60,222 nucleotides of DNA from Planctomycetota bacterium (GTDB taxonomy: Bacteria; Planctomycetota; Phycisphaerae; Phycisphaerales; Phycisphaeraceae): contig JAIOPN010000044.1 of NCBI GenBank assembly GCA_021413865.1, positions 1 to 60,222 of the forward strand, in the 5' to 3' direction. A program made the position numbers and the translations under genes. Of the stretch, positions 42,904-50,915 are shown piece by piece (position 1 is the stretch's first letter; each line of letters opens with the position of its first letter). The notes beneath the pieces were generated by a model that was not told the DNA's origin, did not search any database, and worked only from the letters and a program-made list of their open reading frames with translations.

Positions 42904-45138
42904 TCACTGCGCGCCGCCCTCGCTGTAGGTCCCGAGGTTTGGGGTGAGCTGTATCGGGCCCAGGATGCCGTCGGGCAGCGGGCGTGTGCCGTTGTAGCGG
43001 ATCTGTATCTTGCCCAGCCCCTGGCCCGAGGCGGGCATCTCCTCTTCCTTGTCGCCCTCGCTGGAGCCGAAGTAGCCCAGCGTCGTGTTGTAGTCCGGGC
43101 TCTCGTTGCCGAGCATGGGGAGCGACCCGGCCGCGGGGGCGAAGGTGGTGAGCAGCGAGCCGTCCACGGTGACCTGTCCGCGCATGTCGATGATGCCGGC
43201 GACGATCGTGCCGGTGAGCTTGACCGTCTCGGTCGAATCGTTGGGGCTGGTGAAGGTGCCCAGCTCGACGGAGTACTGCGGGGCCAGCAGCGTGCTGCGC
43301 TGGAAGAGCGCCTTCTGCGTGTCGGTGAGGCTGGCGGCGTTGGGGTCAAAGACGGTGGTGCCGGTGAAGGCGAGCTTGTTGCGCACCTGTGTGAAATTGG
43401 AGGGGACGTCGGTGACCACGCCGCCCTCGAACTTGCAGTCGTCGAAGCGGATGTTGTTGGCCAGCGGCTTGGTGTCGGTGACGCTCTGGCCGTTGACCAC
43501 GGCCGCCTTGTCGTAGTGTGAATACGAGCCGGTCGCCGGATCGACCATGCCGACGTAGTTGTAGTTGGCGTCCGTGTTGGCCGTGGTGGTCTCGACGAAG
43601 GTGCAGCCGATGAACTTGCAGTTGATGAACAGGGCGTTGGAGCCCTTGGGGATCTTCACGTTGGTGAAGGTCATGTTCTTGTAAACGGGGCGGGTGTACA
43701 TGTCGTAGGGGTGGGCGGCGCCGTAGGGGACGGCCTCGGCGGTGCCGGTCAGGTCCATGCTGGGGGCCGCGGCGCCACCGGGGGAGTTCTGCGCCTGCTG
43801 GGTCGCCTGGGCGGCCAGGTCGCCGGTCGCCAGGGCGCGGTAGGCCGAGACGTCGAAGTCGGAGGCGGCGAGCGTGTAGTTGTCCAGGGCGCTGGACTGG
43901 AAGGCAAGGGCAGACTGGCCCGCGTCGGGCGTAATCAGGCCCTGCACATATTTGAGGTAGTCGCCGCCGGCGGCGCCGTTGTTCCAACTGGAGACGTCGG
44001 TGGAGAGCATGACCTCGCCGCGGATCTTGGCGTAGCGGTCGTTGTCGTCGATCTTGCCGTCGTTGTAGCCGGTGCGGGTCGGATCGCCGAACGTGTCGAT
44101 CAGGCTGAAGATCTGCGCGGCCCGGACGTTCGAGCCCGTGTCCATGTCGGTGGCGTTGATGTAGCCCTTGCTGGCCTTGTCGTAGTGGGCGAGGAAGAAG
44201 TCGTACTCGCTGATGTAGCCGTCGTGGTTGGTGTCGTACTGCGCGGGGTTGGTGATGCCCGCGGTCTGGGTCGAGTTGGAGAGATTGATGCGGTTGTCGC
44301 CCGAGGGGTTGTTGGTCTTGAGCGTGTTGTAGAAGGCGGTGAGCTTCTGATCGAGCGTGGAGTCCAGGCCGAAGAAGTCGCTCTTGATCTGCACGGGGTT
44401 GCCGTTGGCGAGGCTGGTCTCGGTGAACTTCGAGCCGATCGGGCCCTGGATCATGACGTTCTGCCCGATCATCAGGCGGTTCTTGGAGAGGATGGCGTAC
44501 TTGATCTTCTTCTCGAGCCTGAGGTCCATCTGGATGGAGCGGGTGATCTTGTGACCCGCCGGGCCGTCGGCGCACTCGACGCGGATGCGGACCCACGTGT
44601 TGTCCAGCGGCTTGGAGGAAGAGACGGCCGGGACCATCTGGCTGTATGGCGGCCGCTGGTAGTAGGCGGAGCTGTAGTTCTCGCCGGTGAGCGGGTGGGG
44701 CGTGAGCGTGGCGGTGAACTGCGGCTCACCCGGGGCGACCGCGATGGGGCCGATCTTCAGGCTGGTGCCGGTGACGACGGGCTCGGCGATGTTGTGCGGC
44801 TCGTTGGCGAAGGAGGCCGCCAGCGCGGTGCGGACCGATGTCCACAGGGAGGTGGCGGTGGTGCTGTCGATCAGGCCGGACTTGGTCTTGATGGTGGGGG
44901 TGACGAGGTTGATGCGGTAGATCATGAAGCGCAGCCCGGTCTCCGCGCCGGCGAGGGAACGACTGATCTTCATCTGCGAGTCGGCGGTGGTGAGGTTGCC
45001 CTGCGACACGATCGCCATCGCCGCCGCGAGGGAGGAGAAGATCACCAGGAACATCATGGCCAGCACCGCCGCCGCGCCCCGTTGGTGGCGTCGGCCGCGG
45101 CGGTTCCGGCTTTGTTTCGAGTGGATTGCGATCCTCAT
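42904..45138 (-). CDS. PilX-like pilus assembly protein with EF-hand/dockerin-like loops
   Basis: The 744-residue protein starts with a basic leader and a QRGAAAVLAMMFLVIFSSLAA helix, the PilX/PilX_N pattern rather than a standard class III cleavage site. The large C-terminal region includes a canonical EF-hand loop at about 302-313 (DTNHDGYISEYD) and a second calcium-loop-like segment at about 357-367 (GYNDGKIDDND). The spacing resembles dockerin repeats. A region rich in beta strands and filament-like repeats follows (NALFINCKFIGCTFVET; NIRFDDCKFEGG), suggestive of a right-handed beta-helix. It sits between two pilin-like genes in the same operon and is far larger than typical PilX. Confidence 0.78.
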   Translation of the reverse strand: MRIAIHSKQSRNRRGRRHQRGAAAVLAMMFLVIFSSLAAAMAIVSQGNLTTADSQMKISRSLAGAETGLRFMIYRINLVTPTIKTKSGLIDSTTATSLWTSVRTALAASFANEPHNIAEPVVTGTSLKIGPIAVAPGEPQFTATLTPHPLTGENYSSAYYQRPPYSQMVPAVSSSKPLDNTWVRIRVECADGPAGHKITRSIQMDLRLEKKIKYAILSKNRLMIGQNVMIQGPIGSKFTETSLANGNPVQIKSDFFGLDSTLDQKLTAFYNTLKTNNPSGDNRINLSNSTQTAGITNPAQYDTNHDGYISEYDFFLAHYDKASKGYINATDMDTGSNVRAAQIFSLIDTFGDPTRTGYNDGKIDDNDRYAKIRGEVMLSTDVSSWNNGAAGGDYLKYVQGLITPDAGQSALAFQSSALDNYTLAASDFDVSAYRALATGDLAAQATQQAQNSPGGAAAPSMDLTGTAEAVPYGAAHPYDMYTRPVYKNMTFTNVKIPKGSNALFINCKFIGCTFVETTTANTDANYNYVGMVDPATGSYSHYDKAAVVNGQSVTDTKPLANNIRFDDCKFEGGVVTDVPSNFTQVRNKLAFTGTTVFDPNAASLTDTQKALFQRSTLLAPQYSVELGTFTSPNDSTETVKLTGTIVAGIIDMRGQVTVDGSLLTTFAPAAGSLPMLGNESPDYNTTLGYFGSSEGDKEEEMPASGQGLGKIQIRYNGTRPLPDGILGPIQLTPNLGTYSEGGAQ

Positions 45139-45180
45139 GGTCGAACCTTCCGAGCCTCTCAGGCCTGCGATGCCGTTCGT

Positions 45181-45777
45181 TTACTCGCCGACCACCCACG
45201 CGAGCGTGGTCATGACCTCGGGGGCGGGCTTGCCGGGCGCCTGGTAGCGCACCGTGACGGTGACGCGCATCAGGTTCGTCGTGCCCAATGGCTGCGTGAA
45301 CGAGGAGCTGATGTTGTCGGGCAGCACGTTGGCGACCGTGATCAACTGGCTCCAGCCGTTCATGTTCGTGATGCTCTGCCGCAGCGCGTTGACCGGCGGG
45401 TCGAACACGATGCCCGCGCCGTAGCCGCCGGTGACGGGGCCGGCGAAGTCGTCCAGGTCGTCGTAGTCGGTGATGCTGTTCTCGCCGTTCTCCGGGCCCA
45501 TGTTGGCGGCGCCGGTGATCGGGTCGTGCATGGGGAGGGTGAGGGTGAGCTCGCGCAGCTCGTTGGCCAGCAGCATGGCGGTGCCGACGCGCTGCGCCCA
45601 GTCGTTCTTGCGGTGGTACGCCTGCTGCGCGGCGAGGATCGACAGCACGCCGGTGCCGATGATCACGGTCGTCAGCGCCGCCTCGATGAGCGTAAAGCCC
45701 CCGGCGCGGCGGGGACGCCGCCCGTGCCTGCGGGCTTCAGAGCGCGTTTTGCTTTTTCCAACCATGGCGTACCACAT
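45181..45777 (-). CDS. Pilin-like protein (PilV/GspI type)
   Basis: About 198 residues with a basic leader and the classic prepilin site G-G-F-T-L-I-E, followed by the hydrophobic helix AALTTVIIGTGVLSILAAQQA. Glu5 is present. The globular part is about 140 residues with no recognised domain. I use the ATG at 45777; ATG 45765 is equally possible. It follows pilC by about 145 bases and precedes the PilX-like gene by 42. Confidence 0.82.
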   Translation of the reverse strand: MWYAMVGKSKTRSEARRHGRRPRRAGGFTLIEAALTTVIIGTGVLSILAAQQAYHRKNDWAQRVGTAMLLANELRELTLTLPMHDPITGAANMGPENGENSITDYDDLDDFAGPVTGGYGAGIVFDPPVNALRQSITNMNGWSQLITVANVLPDNISSSFTQPLGTTNLMRVTVTVRYQAPGKPAPEVMTTLAWVVGE

Positions 45778-45922
45778 CAACTCTACGATTCACCCGGCAC
45801 AGACCCCCCGCCGCGGACCGGACATATTTTTTCTTCAGCCCGCCCAACCGTTACAACCGCTACACACGCCCCGCGTCACACCCCGGCCGGGCCGCGCCCC
45901 CGCCGCCGCGGCCGCAACACCG

Positions 45923-47149
45923 TCACTTGACCAGCGTCGAGAGCTTGAAGATCGGGAGGATGATCGACATCGCGATGAAGCCGACGATGCCGCCCATGAT
46001 CATGATCATGATCGGCTCGATCATGCTGGTGACGGTCTTGATGGTCTCGCGGAGCTGCTTGGAGTAGAAGGTGCTGACCTCGTCGAGCACCTCGCCGAGC
46101 TTGCCCGATTCCTCGCCGGCGGAAATCATCTGCACGACGCTCTTGGGGAGCAGCGCGCTCTTGTACAGGGGCTGGGCGATCTTCTTGCCGGTCTTCACCG
46201 AGCCGTACACCGCGCGCCACATCTTCTTGAAGAGGCGGTTGCCCGCGATGTCGCCGGTGATGGCGATGGTGTCGAGCATGGGGACGCCGGCGTTGACCAG
46301 CTCGCCCATGGTGTGCAGCGAGCGGCTGATGTAGAGCGCCCGGAACATCTTCTTGAAGATCGGGACGGTCAGCAGCACGCGGTCCCACCACCAGCCGCCG
46401 ACCTCGCTGCGCGTGAAGAAGAAGAAGAAGCCCACGACCGCGGCGATCAGGCCCATGACCACCACGTACCACCACTCCACCATGAACGCGCTGAGCGTCA
46501 TGAGGAACATGGTCGGCCAGGGGAGCGCCGCCTCCTTGCCCGCGAAGACGGCCGCGAACTTGGGCAGCACGAACGTGAGGAGAAAGATGGTGACGCAGAT
46601 CGCCAGGGAGGCGATCACGCCGGGGTAGATCATCGCGCCGATGACCATCTGCCGCGTCTCGATCTGCTGGGCGAGGTAGGCGGCGACGCGGTCGAGCATC
46701 TGGCTGAAGCTGCCGGACATTTCCGAGGCGCGGACCATGTTGACGTAGAGCGGGCCGAACAGCTTGGGGTGCTTGGTGAGCGCCTCGCTGAACTGCTTGC
46801 CCGACTCGACGTCCTGCTTGATCTGCATGAGCACGGCGCGGAAACGGACGTTGTCGGTCTGCTCCGAGATGCCCTCGATGGCGGCGCGCAGCGAGATGCC
46901 GGCGCGGATCATGACGGCGAGCTGCGAGGTGAAGCTCAGCACGTCGCGCTGCGACGGGCCGGTGCCCTGGTTGAGCATCTTGAAGCGGTCGGCCCACGAT
47001 TTTTCCGTGTGCGTGACGGGGACCAGCTGCATGACCTGGTTGCCCTGCGCCCGCAGCGCCGAGGCCGCGGCCATCGCGTTCTCCGCCGCGAGCACGCCCA
47101 CGCTCACCTGGCCGCCGGGCGTCTTCATCTGGTAGCGATAATTGGGCAT
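45923..47149 (-). CDS. pilC: Type IV pilus / type II secretion inner-membrane platform protein
   Basis: The 408-residue product is a PilC/GspF family protein with two T2SSF domains. FTSQLAVMIRAGISLRAAIEGI and a repeat of the motif at SRSLHTMGELVNAGVPMLDTI open each half. TM helices lie near 170-195, 220-245 and at the C-terminus (MIEPIMIMIMGGIVGFIAMSIILPIF). An N-terminal YRYQMKTPGGQ is typical. It forms the cytoplasmic-membrane platform that the ATPase turns. It lies 63 bases after pilT. Confidence 0.93.
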   Translation of the reverse strand: MPNYRYQMKTPGGQVSVGVLAAENAMAAASALRAQGNQVMQLVPVTHTEKSWADRFKMLNQGTGPSQRDVLSFTSQLAVMIRAGISLRAAIEGISEQTDNVRFRAVLMQIKQDVESGKQFSEALTKHPKLFGPLYVNMVRASEMSGSFSQMLDRVAAYLAQQIETRQMVIGAMIYPGVIASLAICVTIFLLTFVLPKFAAVFAGKEAALPWPTMFLMTLSAFMVEWWYVVVMGLIAAVVGFFFFFTRSEVGGWWWDRVLLTVPIFKKMFRALYISRSLHTMGELVNAGVPMLDTIAITGDIAGNRLFKKMWRAVYGSVKTGKKIAQPLYKSALLPKSVVQMISAGEESGKLGEVLDEVSTFYSKQLRETIKTVTSMIEPIMIMIMGGIVGFIAMSIILPIFKLSTLVK

Positions 47150-47212
47150 GGGAAGAAGCCTTTAGCCTGTAGCCGACTCCGATCTCTCTCCAAACCTCCA
47201 CCGCGAACAACA

Positions 47213-48268
47213 TCAGGCCGCCAGCATGCGCTCCAGTTTGTCGGGGAACGCCGCCTGCGCGATCGCGTCCTCGCGGCTGATCATGCCGTTGAAATAGAGC
47301 TCGGCGATCGAGCTGTCGAGGCTGCGCATCCCCAAGGCGCGGTTGGTCTCGATCACGTTGGGGATCTCGAACGCGCGGTTCTCGCGGATCAGGTTGCGCA
47401 CCGCGGGGGTGCACAGCATGGTCTCCACGCCGGGCACCATGCCCTTCTTGTCCACGCGCTTGAACAGCGTCTGGCTCACCACCGCCTGCAGCGTGTTGGC
47501 GAGCATCGAGCGGATCTGGTTCTGCTGGTCCGAGGGGTACATGTCAATGATGCGCTCGACCGTCTGCGAGGCGTTGACGGTGTGCAGCGTGCTGAGCACC
47601 AGGTGGCCCGTCTCGGCGGCGGTGATGGCGGCGGCGGTCGTCTCCAGGTCACGCATCTCACCGACCAGGATGATGTCCGGGTCCTGACGCAGCACGTGCC
47701 GCAGGCCGCTGGCGAAGCTGGGCGTGTCGTCGCCCAGCTCGCGCTGCTCGATGGTGCACTTGTTGCTGACGAGCTTGTATTCGATGGGGTCTTCGAGCGT
47801 GATGATGTGGGCGGGGTAGCGGTCGTTCATCGCCTGGATCATGGCGGCGAGCGTGGTGCTCTTGCCCGAGCCGGTGTCGCCGGTCACGAGGATGAGCCCG
47901 CGCGGCAGGTAGGTCAGGCGGGAGATGACCTCGGGGAGGTTGAGGTCCTTAAGGGGCGGGATCTTTTCCTTGATGCCACGCATCGCGATGGCGATGGTCT
48001 GGCGCTGCATGTGGGCGTTGACGCGGAAGCGGCCCAGGCCGGGGATCTCGTAGGAGAAGTCAACGTCCTTGACCTTTTCAAAGCGGGCGAGCTGGTCCTT
48101 GCTGGCCATGTGCTCGAACATCCGCTTGGCGCTCTCGGGCGTGATGATCGGGTAATCCATGGGCGCCATGGCGGTCTGGGCACGCATCATGGGCGGGTGG
48201 CCCGCGACCAGGTGCACGTCGGATGCGCCGTTCGACAGGGCCGTCTTGAGAATTGTGTCCAGTTCCAT
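47213..48268 (-). CDS. pilT: Type IV pilus retraction-type ATPase PilT
   Basis: The 351-residue hexameric ATPase starts MELDTILKTALSNGASDVHL, the PilT N-terminus. Walker A is GDTGSGKSTT, followed by the Asp box ITLEDPIEYKL, Walker B DIILVGEMRDLET and the His box TGHLVLSTLHTVNA. The frame extends to 48370, but the ATG at 48268 matches family starts. It heads the minus-strand pilus operon. No PilB-type extension ATPase lies in the window. Divergent upstream region 48269-48572 holds no gene I can identify. Confidence 0.94.
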   Translation of the reverse strand: MELDTILKTALSNGASDVHLVAGHPPMMRAQTAMAPMDYPIITPESAKRMFEHMASKDQLARFEKVKDVDFSYEIPGLGRFRVNAHMQRQTIAIAMRGIKEKIPPLKDLNLPEVISRLTYLPRGLILVTGDTGSGKSTTLAAMIQAMNDRYPAHIITLEDPIEYKLVSNKCTIEQRELGDDTPSFASGLRHVLRQDPDIILVGEMRDLETTAAAITAAETGHLVLSTLHTVNASQTVERIIDMYPSDQQNQIRSMLANTLQAVVSQTLFKRVDKKGMVPGVETMLCTPAVRNLIRENRAFEIPNVIETNRALGMRSLDSSIAELYFNGMISREDAIAQAAFPDKLERMLAA

Positions 48269-48572
48269 AGTTCGCCTCATGGCCCCTGTTTTCAGGCACA
48301 ATCGCGAGGGCCGGTGCGGGGCGCACACCCAGACCCGACTCCTCTTATCGTCGCGCCGGGAGGGCGTCATAAGGATGCACCGTGGCCTGTTTCACACGCT
48401 TTTTCCGCCACGCAACCCCGCACCCGGCACGACCGGCATAGATTGCCGCGGGTGCGGAGATTTCTTGCACAACGGGTGTGATAACTATGGCCGGGATGGG
48501 GGTGGTATGAGTCGGGTGAGACCCGCGCGCGACCGGTCCGCATAACCGCCCCACAATGGGGCGGCGCGGCGT

Positions 48573-48710
48573 AGGGTGCGTGGAGCGGAGCGCAACGCAC
48601 CAGTTCCGCGCCCGGCTCACGCCGGACGAGTGGATGTCTTTCAGCTATTTGAAAAAGGTTTGCGAGTGTCGGTGGCGGAGTGGTGCGTTGTGCTCCGCTC
48701 CACGCACCCT
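48573..48710. repeat. Inverted repeat element, family C copy 2
   Basis: 29-bp arms identical to the 25052 element's left arm (AGGGTGCGTGGAGCGGAGCG...) and inverted with one mismatch, around an 80-base core ending TCGGTGGCGGAG as in the other copy. It lies between pilT and a converging PhyH gene. Confidence 0.85.
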
Positions 48711-48716
48711 CCAAGA

Positions 48717-49520
48717 TCACCGGCCTGCCATCGCGGGCGCGAGCGGCGGGTGCGGGAGGTTCAGCGGCCAGAGCTTGAGCCAACCGCCGGTCGCGGTCGG
48801 ATGGGTGCGGGCGCTGACGTAGTGATACTGCAGCGCGCGGCGGCGCTGCTTCGAGCGGTTGTGGTCGGTGAAGTGGAACGCCAGCGAAGAGAAAAGCAGT
48901 GCCGAACCCGCCTTCATGGGCAGTTTGACGATGCGGTCGCGGTAGAGCTCGACGGTGGAGTCGGGGAGCTTCCAGCCGGTCTGGCCCTGGACGTGCTGGA
49001 CGAGGCCGAGCTTGTGCGAGCCGGGAACGACCTCCATGCAGCCGTTGTCGAGCGTGGCGTCATCAATGGCGATCCAGAGGCCGAGCACTTCCTCTTTGGG
49101 CTCGACGTCGAAGTAGGCGACATCCTGGTGCCACTGCTTGGCGATGCCGATCTCCGGCGGTTTGACCAGGGCCATGCTCTGCAACATCTGCGCGCCGGGG
49201 CCGAGCACGTCGTTCAGCAGGGCCACGATGCGCGGGTGCGTCACCTGCGACCAGAAGAACGCGTCGCGCTCGGCGAAGGATTGCAGCTTGCGCAGGCCCA
49301 GCTCGCGCTGCTCGGCGGTCTTGCCCGAGGTGTCGAACGCCCGCTCGAAATCGATGTGCAGCCCCGTGGGGTGTTTGCCCTTCTCGTCGGCCTCGCGCAC
49401 GAGCCGCGTGAAGCCGTCGCGCGTCTGCGTCACCTCTTCGGTGCTCAGGAGATTGGGCACGACGAGGTAGCCATCTTCACGAAAATGCGTCACTTGTTCG
49501 TCGGTCAGTGTCTTGGGCAT
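48717..49520 (-). CDS. Phytanoyl-CoA dioxygenase (PhyH) family protein
   Basis: The 267-residue product begins DEQVTHFREDGYLVVPNLLS, the usual PhyH opening, and has H-x-D in KQWHQDVAYF, then GCMEVVPGSHKLG and a distal His in SSLAFHFTDHNRS. All three metal ligands are present, so it should be a functional Fe(II)/2-oxoglutarate hydroxylase. It shares little beyond family features with the PhyH at 9161-9919, so it is not a recent duplicate. It is followed, in the same direction, by no gene; the BNR gene lies upstream by 74 bases and may be cotranscribed. Confidence 0.88.
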   Translation of the reverse strand: MPKTLTDEQVTHFREDGYLVVPNLLSTEEVTQTRDGFTRLVREADEKGKHPTGLHIDFERAFDTSGKTAEQRELGLRKLQSFAERDAFFWSQVTHPRIVALLNDVLGPGAQMLQSMALVKPPEIGIAKQWHQDVAYFDVEPKEEVLGLWIAIDDATLDNGCMEVVPGSHKLGLVQHVQGQTGWKLPDSTVELYRDRIVKLPMKAGSALLFSSLAFHFTDHNRSKQRRRALQYHYVSARTHPTATGGWLKLWPLNLPHPPLAPAMAGR

Positions 49521-49594
49521 GGGGATTCTCCAGTATTCAGAAATCGAAGACCCCGACCCTTCGCGGACTCAGGATCGGGCTTGGCTTGAATGAT

Positions 49595-50854
49595 TCACGC
49601 CTCGTCCAGCATTACACAATACGCCTCTGTGGTGGTCGTGGGTGCGCAGCCCACGCCCGGAACGCCGTGGGTGTAGAGGATGGTCGGACGCTCGACGGGG
49701 TGGAAGACGCCGGGGCGGGTGACGTTGGGGAGCCAGTTCGCGCTCGCGGGGTCGGGCGTGCTCACCTGTTTGCAGTGCCAGGATTTCCCCGCATCCGCGG
49801 AGCAGAGGTGGAAGACCTCGCAGGAGGGGTGGCCCCACGCGGTCTCGAGTGACAGGCCCGCGACCTGGCTCATCGGTTGGGTGGTGCAGACAACGTGGAT
49901 GCGGTCGCGCGTGTCGATCATCATCGTCGTATCGACGGCGACCAGTCCGGCGGGCAGGCTTGTCGAGACGTCGGTCGTCTCCCATTTCGCACCGCTCCAG
50001 CGCGAGAGCCATATTTCACGCGACTCGGGCGACGGCTGGTTGGTCAGCGCCCAGAGCGAGCCCCGGGAATCCACCGCCAGCCCGCACATATAAACGTACC
50101 GCCCGAACGGCGGCACGGCGAAGCGGTCGTCATACAGCGCCGGCGTCACGACGGCGCGGCCGGCCATGTCGGTCCACGTCAGGCCGCGATCGGTGGAGCG
50201 CACCACCGTCACGCCGTACGACAGCCCCTCGACAGGCTTGAGGTGCGTACCGGAGTTGTAGAAGTGGGCGCCGTAATAGAGCGTGCCGTCGCCGCCGCAG
50301 ATGAGCGTCGAGCCGGTGTGTGTGTACTGCGGCGGGATGTTCTGATGGAAGATGGCTTTGGCCGTGGTCCACGCACCGTCGGCCTTCTGGAGCTGGAACA
50401 TGGCGGGCATGGGCTCCTCGCCGCCGCGGTAGCCGATGGCGTCGCAGTCCCACGGGGTGTGGGTGACGCTGGCGTAGGTGGCGTCGTAGCCGAAGTCCTG
50501 CGCATTTTCCCAGGCGTCGATGGAGTTGGGCTGGGTCGCGCGCTGGTGTTTGAAGCGGGACTGGTTCCAGTTGGTGTCCCAGCAGTGCGGACCGTAGGTG
50601 ACGCGGAGGTGGCGGTCACGGCCGAGGGTGAAGGCGGGCGAGGTGTGGTTGTCGCTGCCCGTACCGACATGCTGGGTTGGGCCCCAGGTCTTGGTGGCGT
50701 GGTCGTAGGTGCGGGCGCGGACCTCGGCGATCGCGTCGAGCCAGCAGACGTGCGTCTTGCCGTCAAGCGTGATGCTCTTGTTGCTGAAGGCGTAGGAGGT
50801 CGCGCGGGTCGAGCCGGCGTCGCTGAGGCGGAACGGGGCGGAGTAACGGAACAT
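49595..50854 (-). CDS. BNR-repeat beta-propeller protein
   Basis: The 419-residue product carries repeated Asp-box/BNR-like blades: ACGG-type turns as in STLICGGDGTLYYGAHFYNSGT, VVRSTDRGLTWTDMAG (a full BNR S-x-D-x-G-x-x-W) and LCSADAGKSWHCKQV. A BNR-4-type layout with GPHCWDTNWNQSRF resembles planctomycete and Bacteroidota sialidase- or ulvan-lyase-related proteins. No signal peptide is seen. Catalytic residues cannot be assigned. It is divergent from the heparinase-like gene across about 60 bases, so both may serve one polysaccharide. Confidence 0.75.
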   Translation of the reverse strand: MFRYSAPFRLSDAGSTRATSYAFSNKSITLDGKTHVCWLDAIAEVRARTYDHATKTWGPTQHVGTGSDNHTSPAFTLGRDRHLRVTYGPHCWDTNWNQSRFKHQRATQPNSIDAWENAQDFGYDATYASVTHTPWDCDAIGYRGGEEPMPAMFQLQKADGAWTTAKAIFHQNIPPQYTHTGSTLICGGDGTLYYGAHFYNSGTHLKPVEGLSYGVTVVRSTDRGLTWTDMAGRAVVTPALYDDRFAVPPFGRYVYMCGLAVDSRGSLWALTNQPSPESREIWLSRWSGAKWETTDVSTSLPAGLVAVDTTMMIDTRDRIHVVCTTQPMSQVAGLSLETAWGHPSCEVFHLCSADAGKSWHCKQVSTPDPASANWLPNVTRPGVFHPVERPTILYTHGVPGVGCAPTTTTEAYCVMLDEA

Positions 50855-50915
50855 GGGTCTACCCTCGGGAAATGTGGCCTAACAGGGTACCATGCCCGCC
50901 ACGAAGGAGACCACC

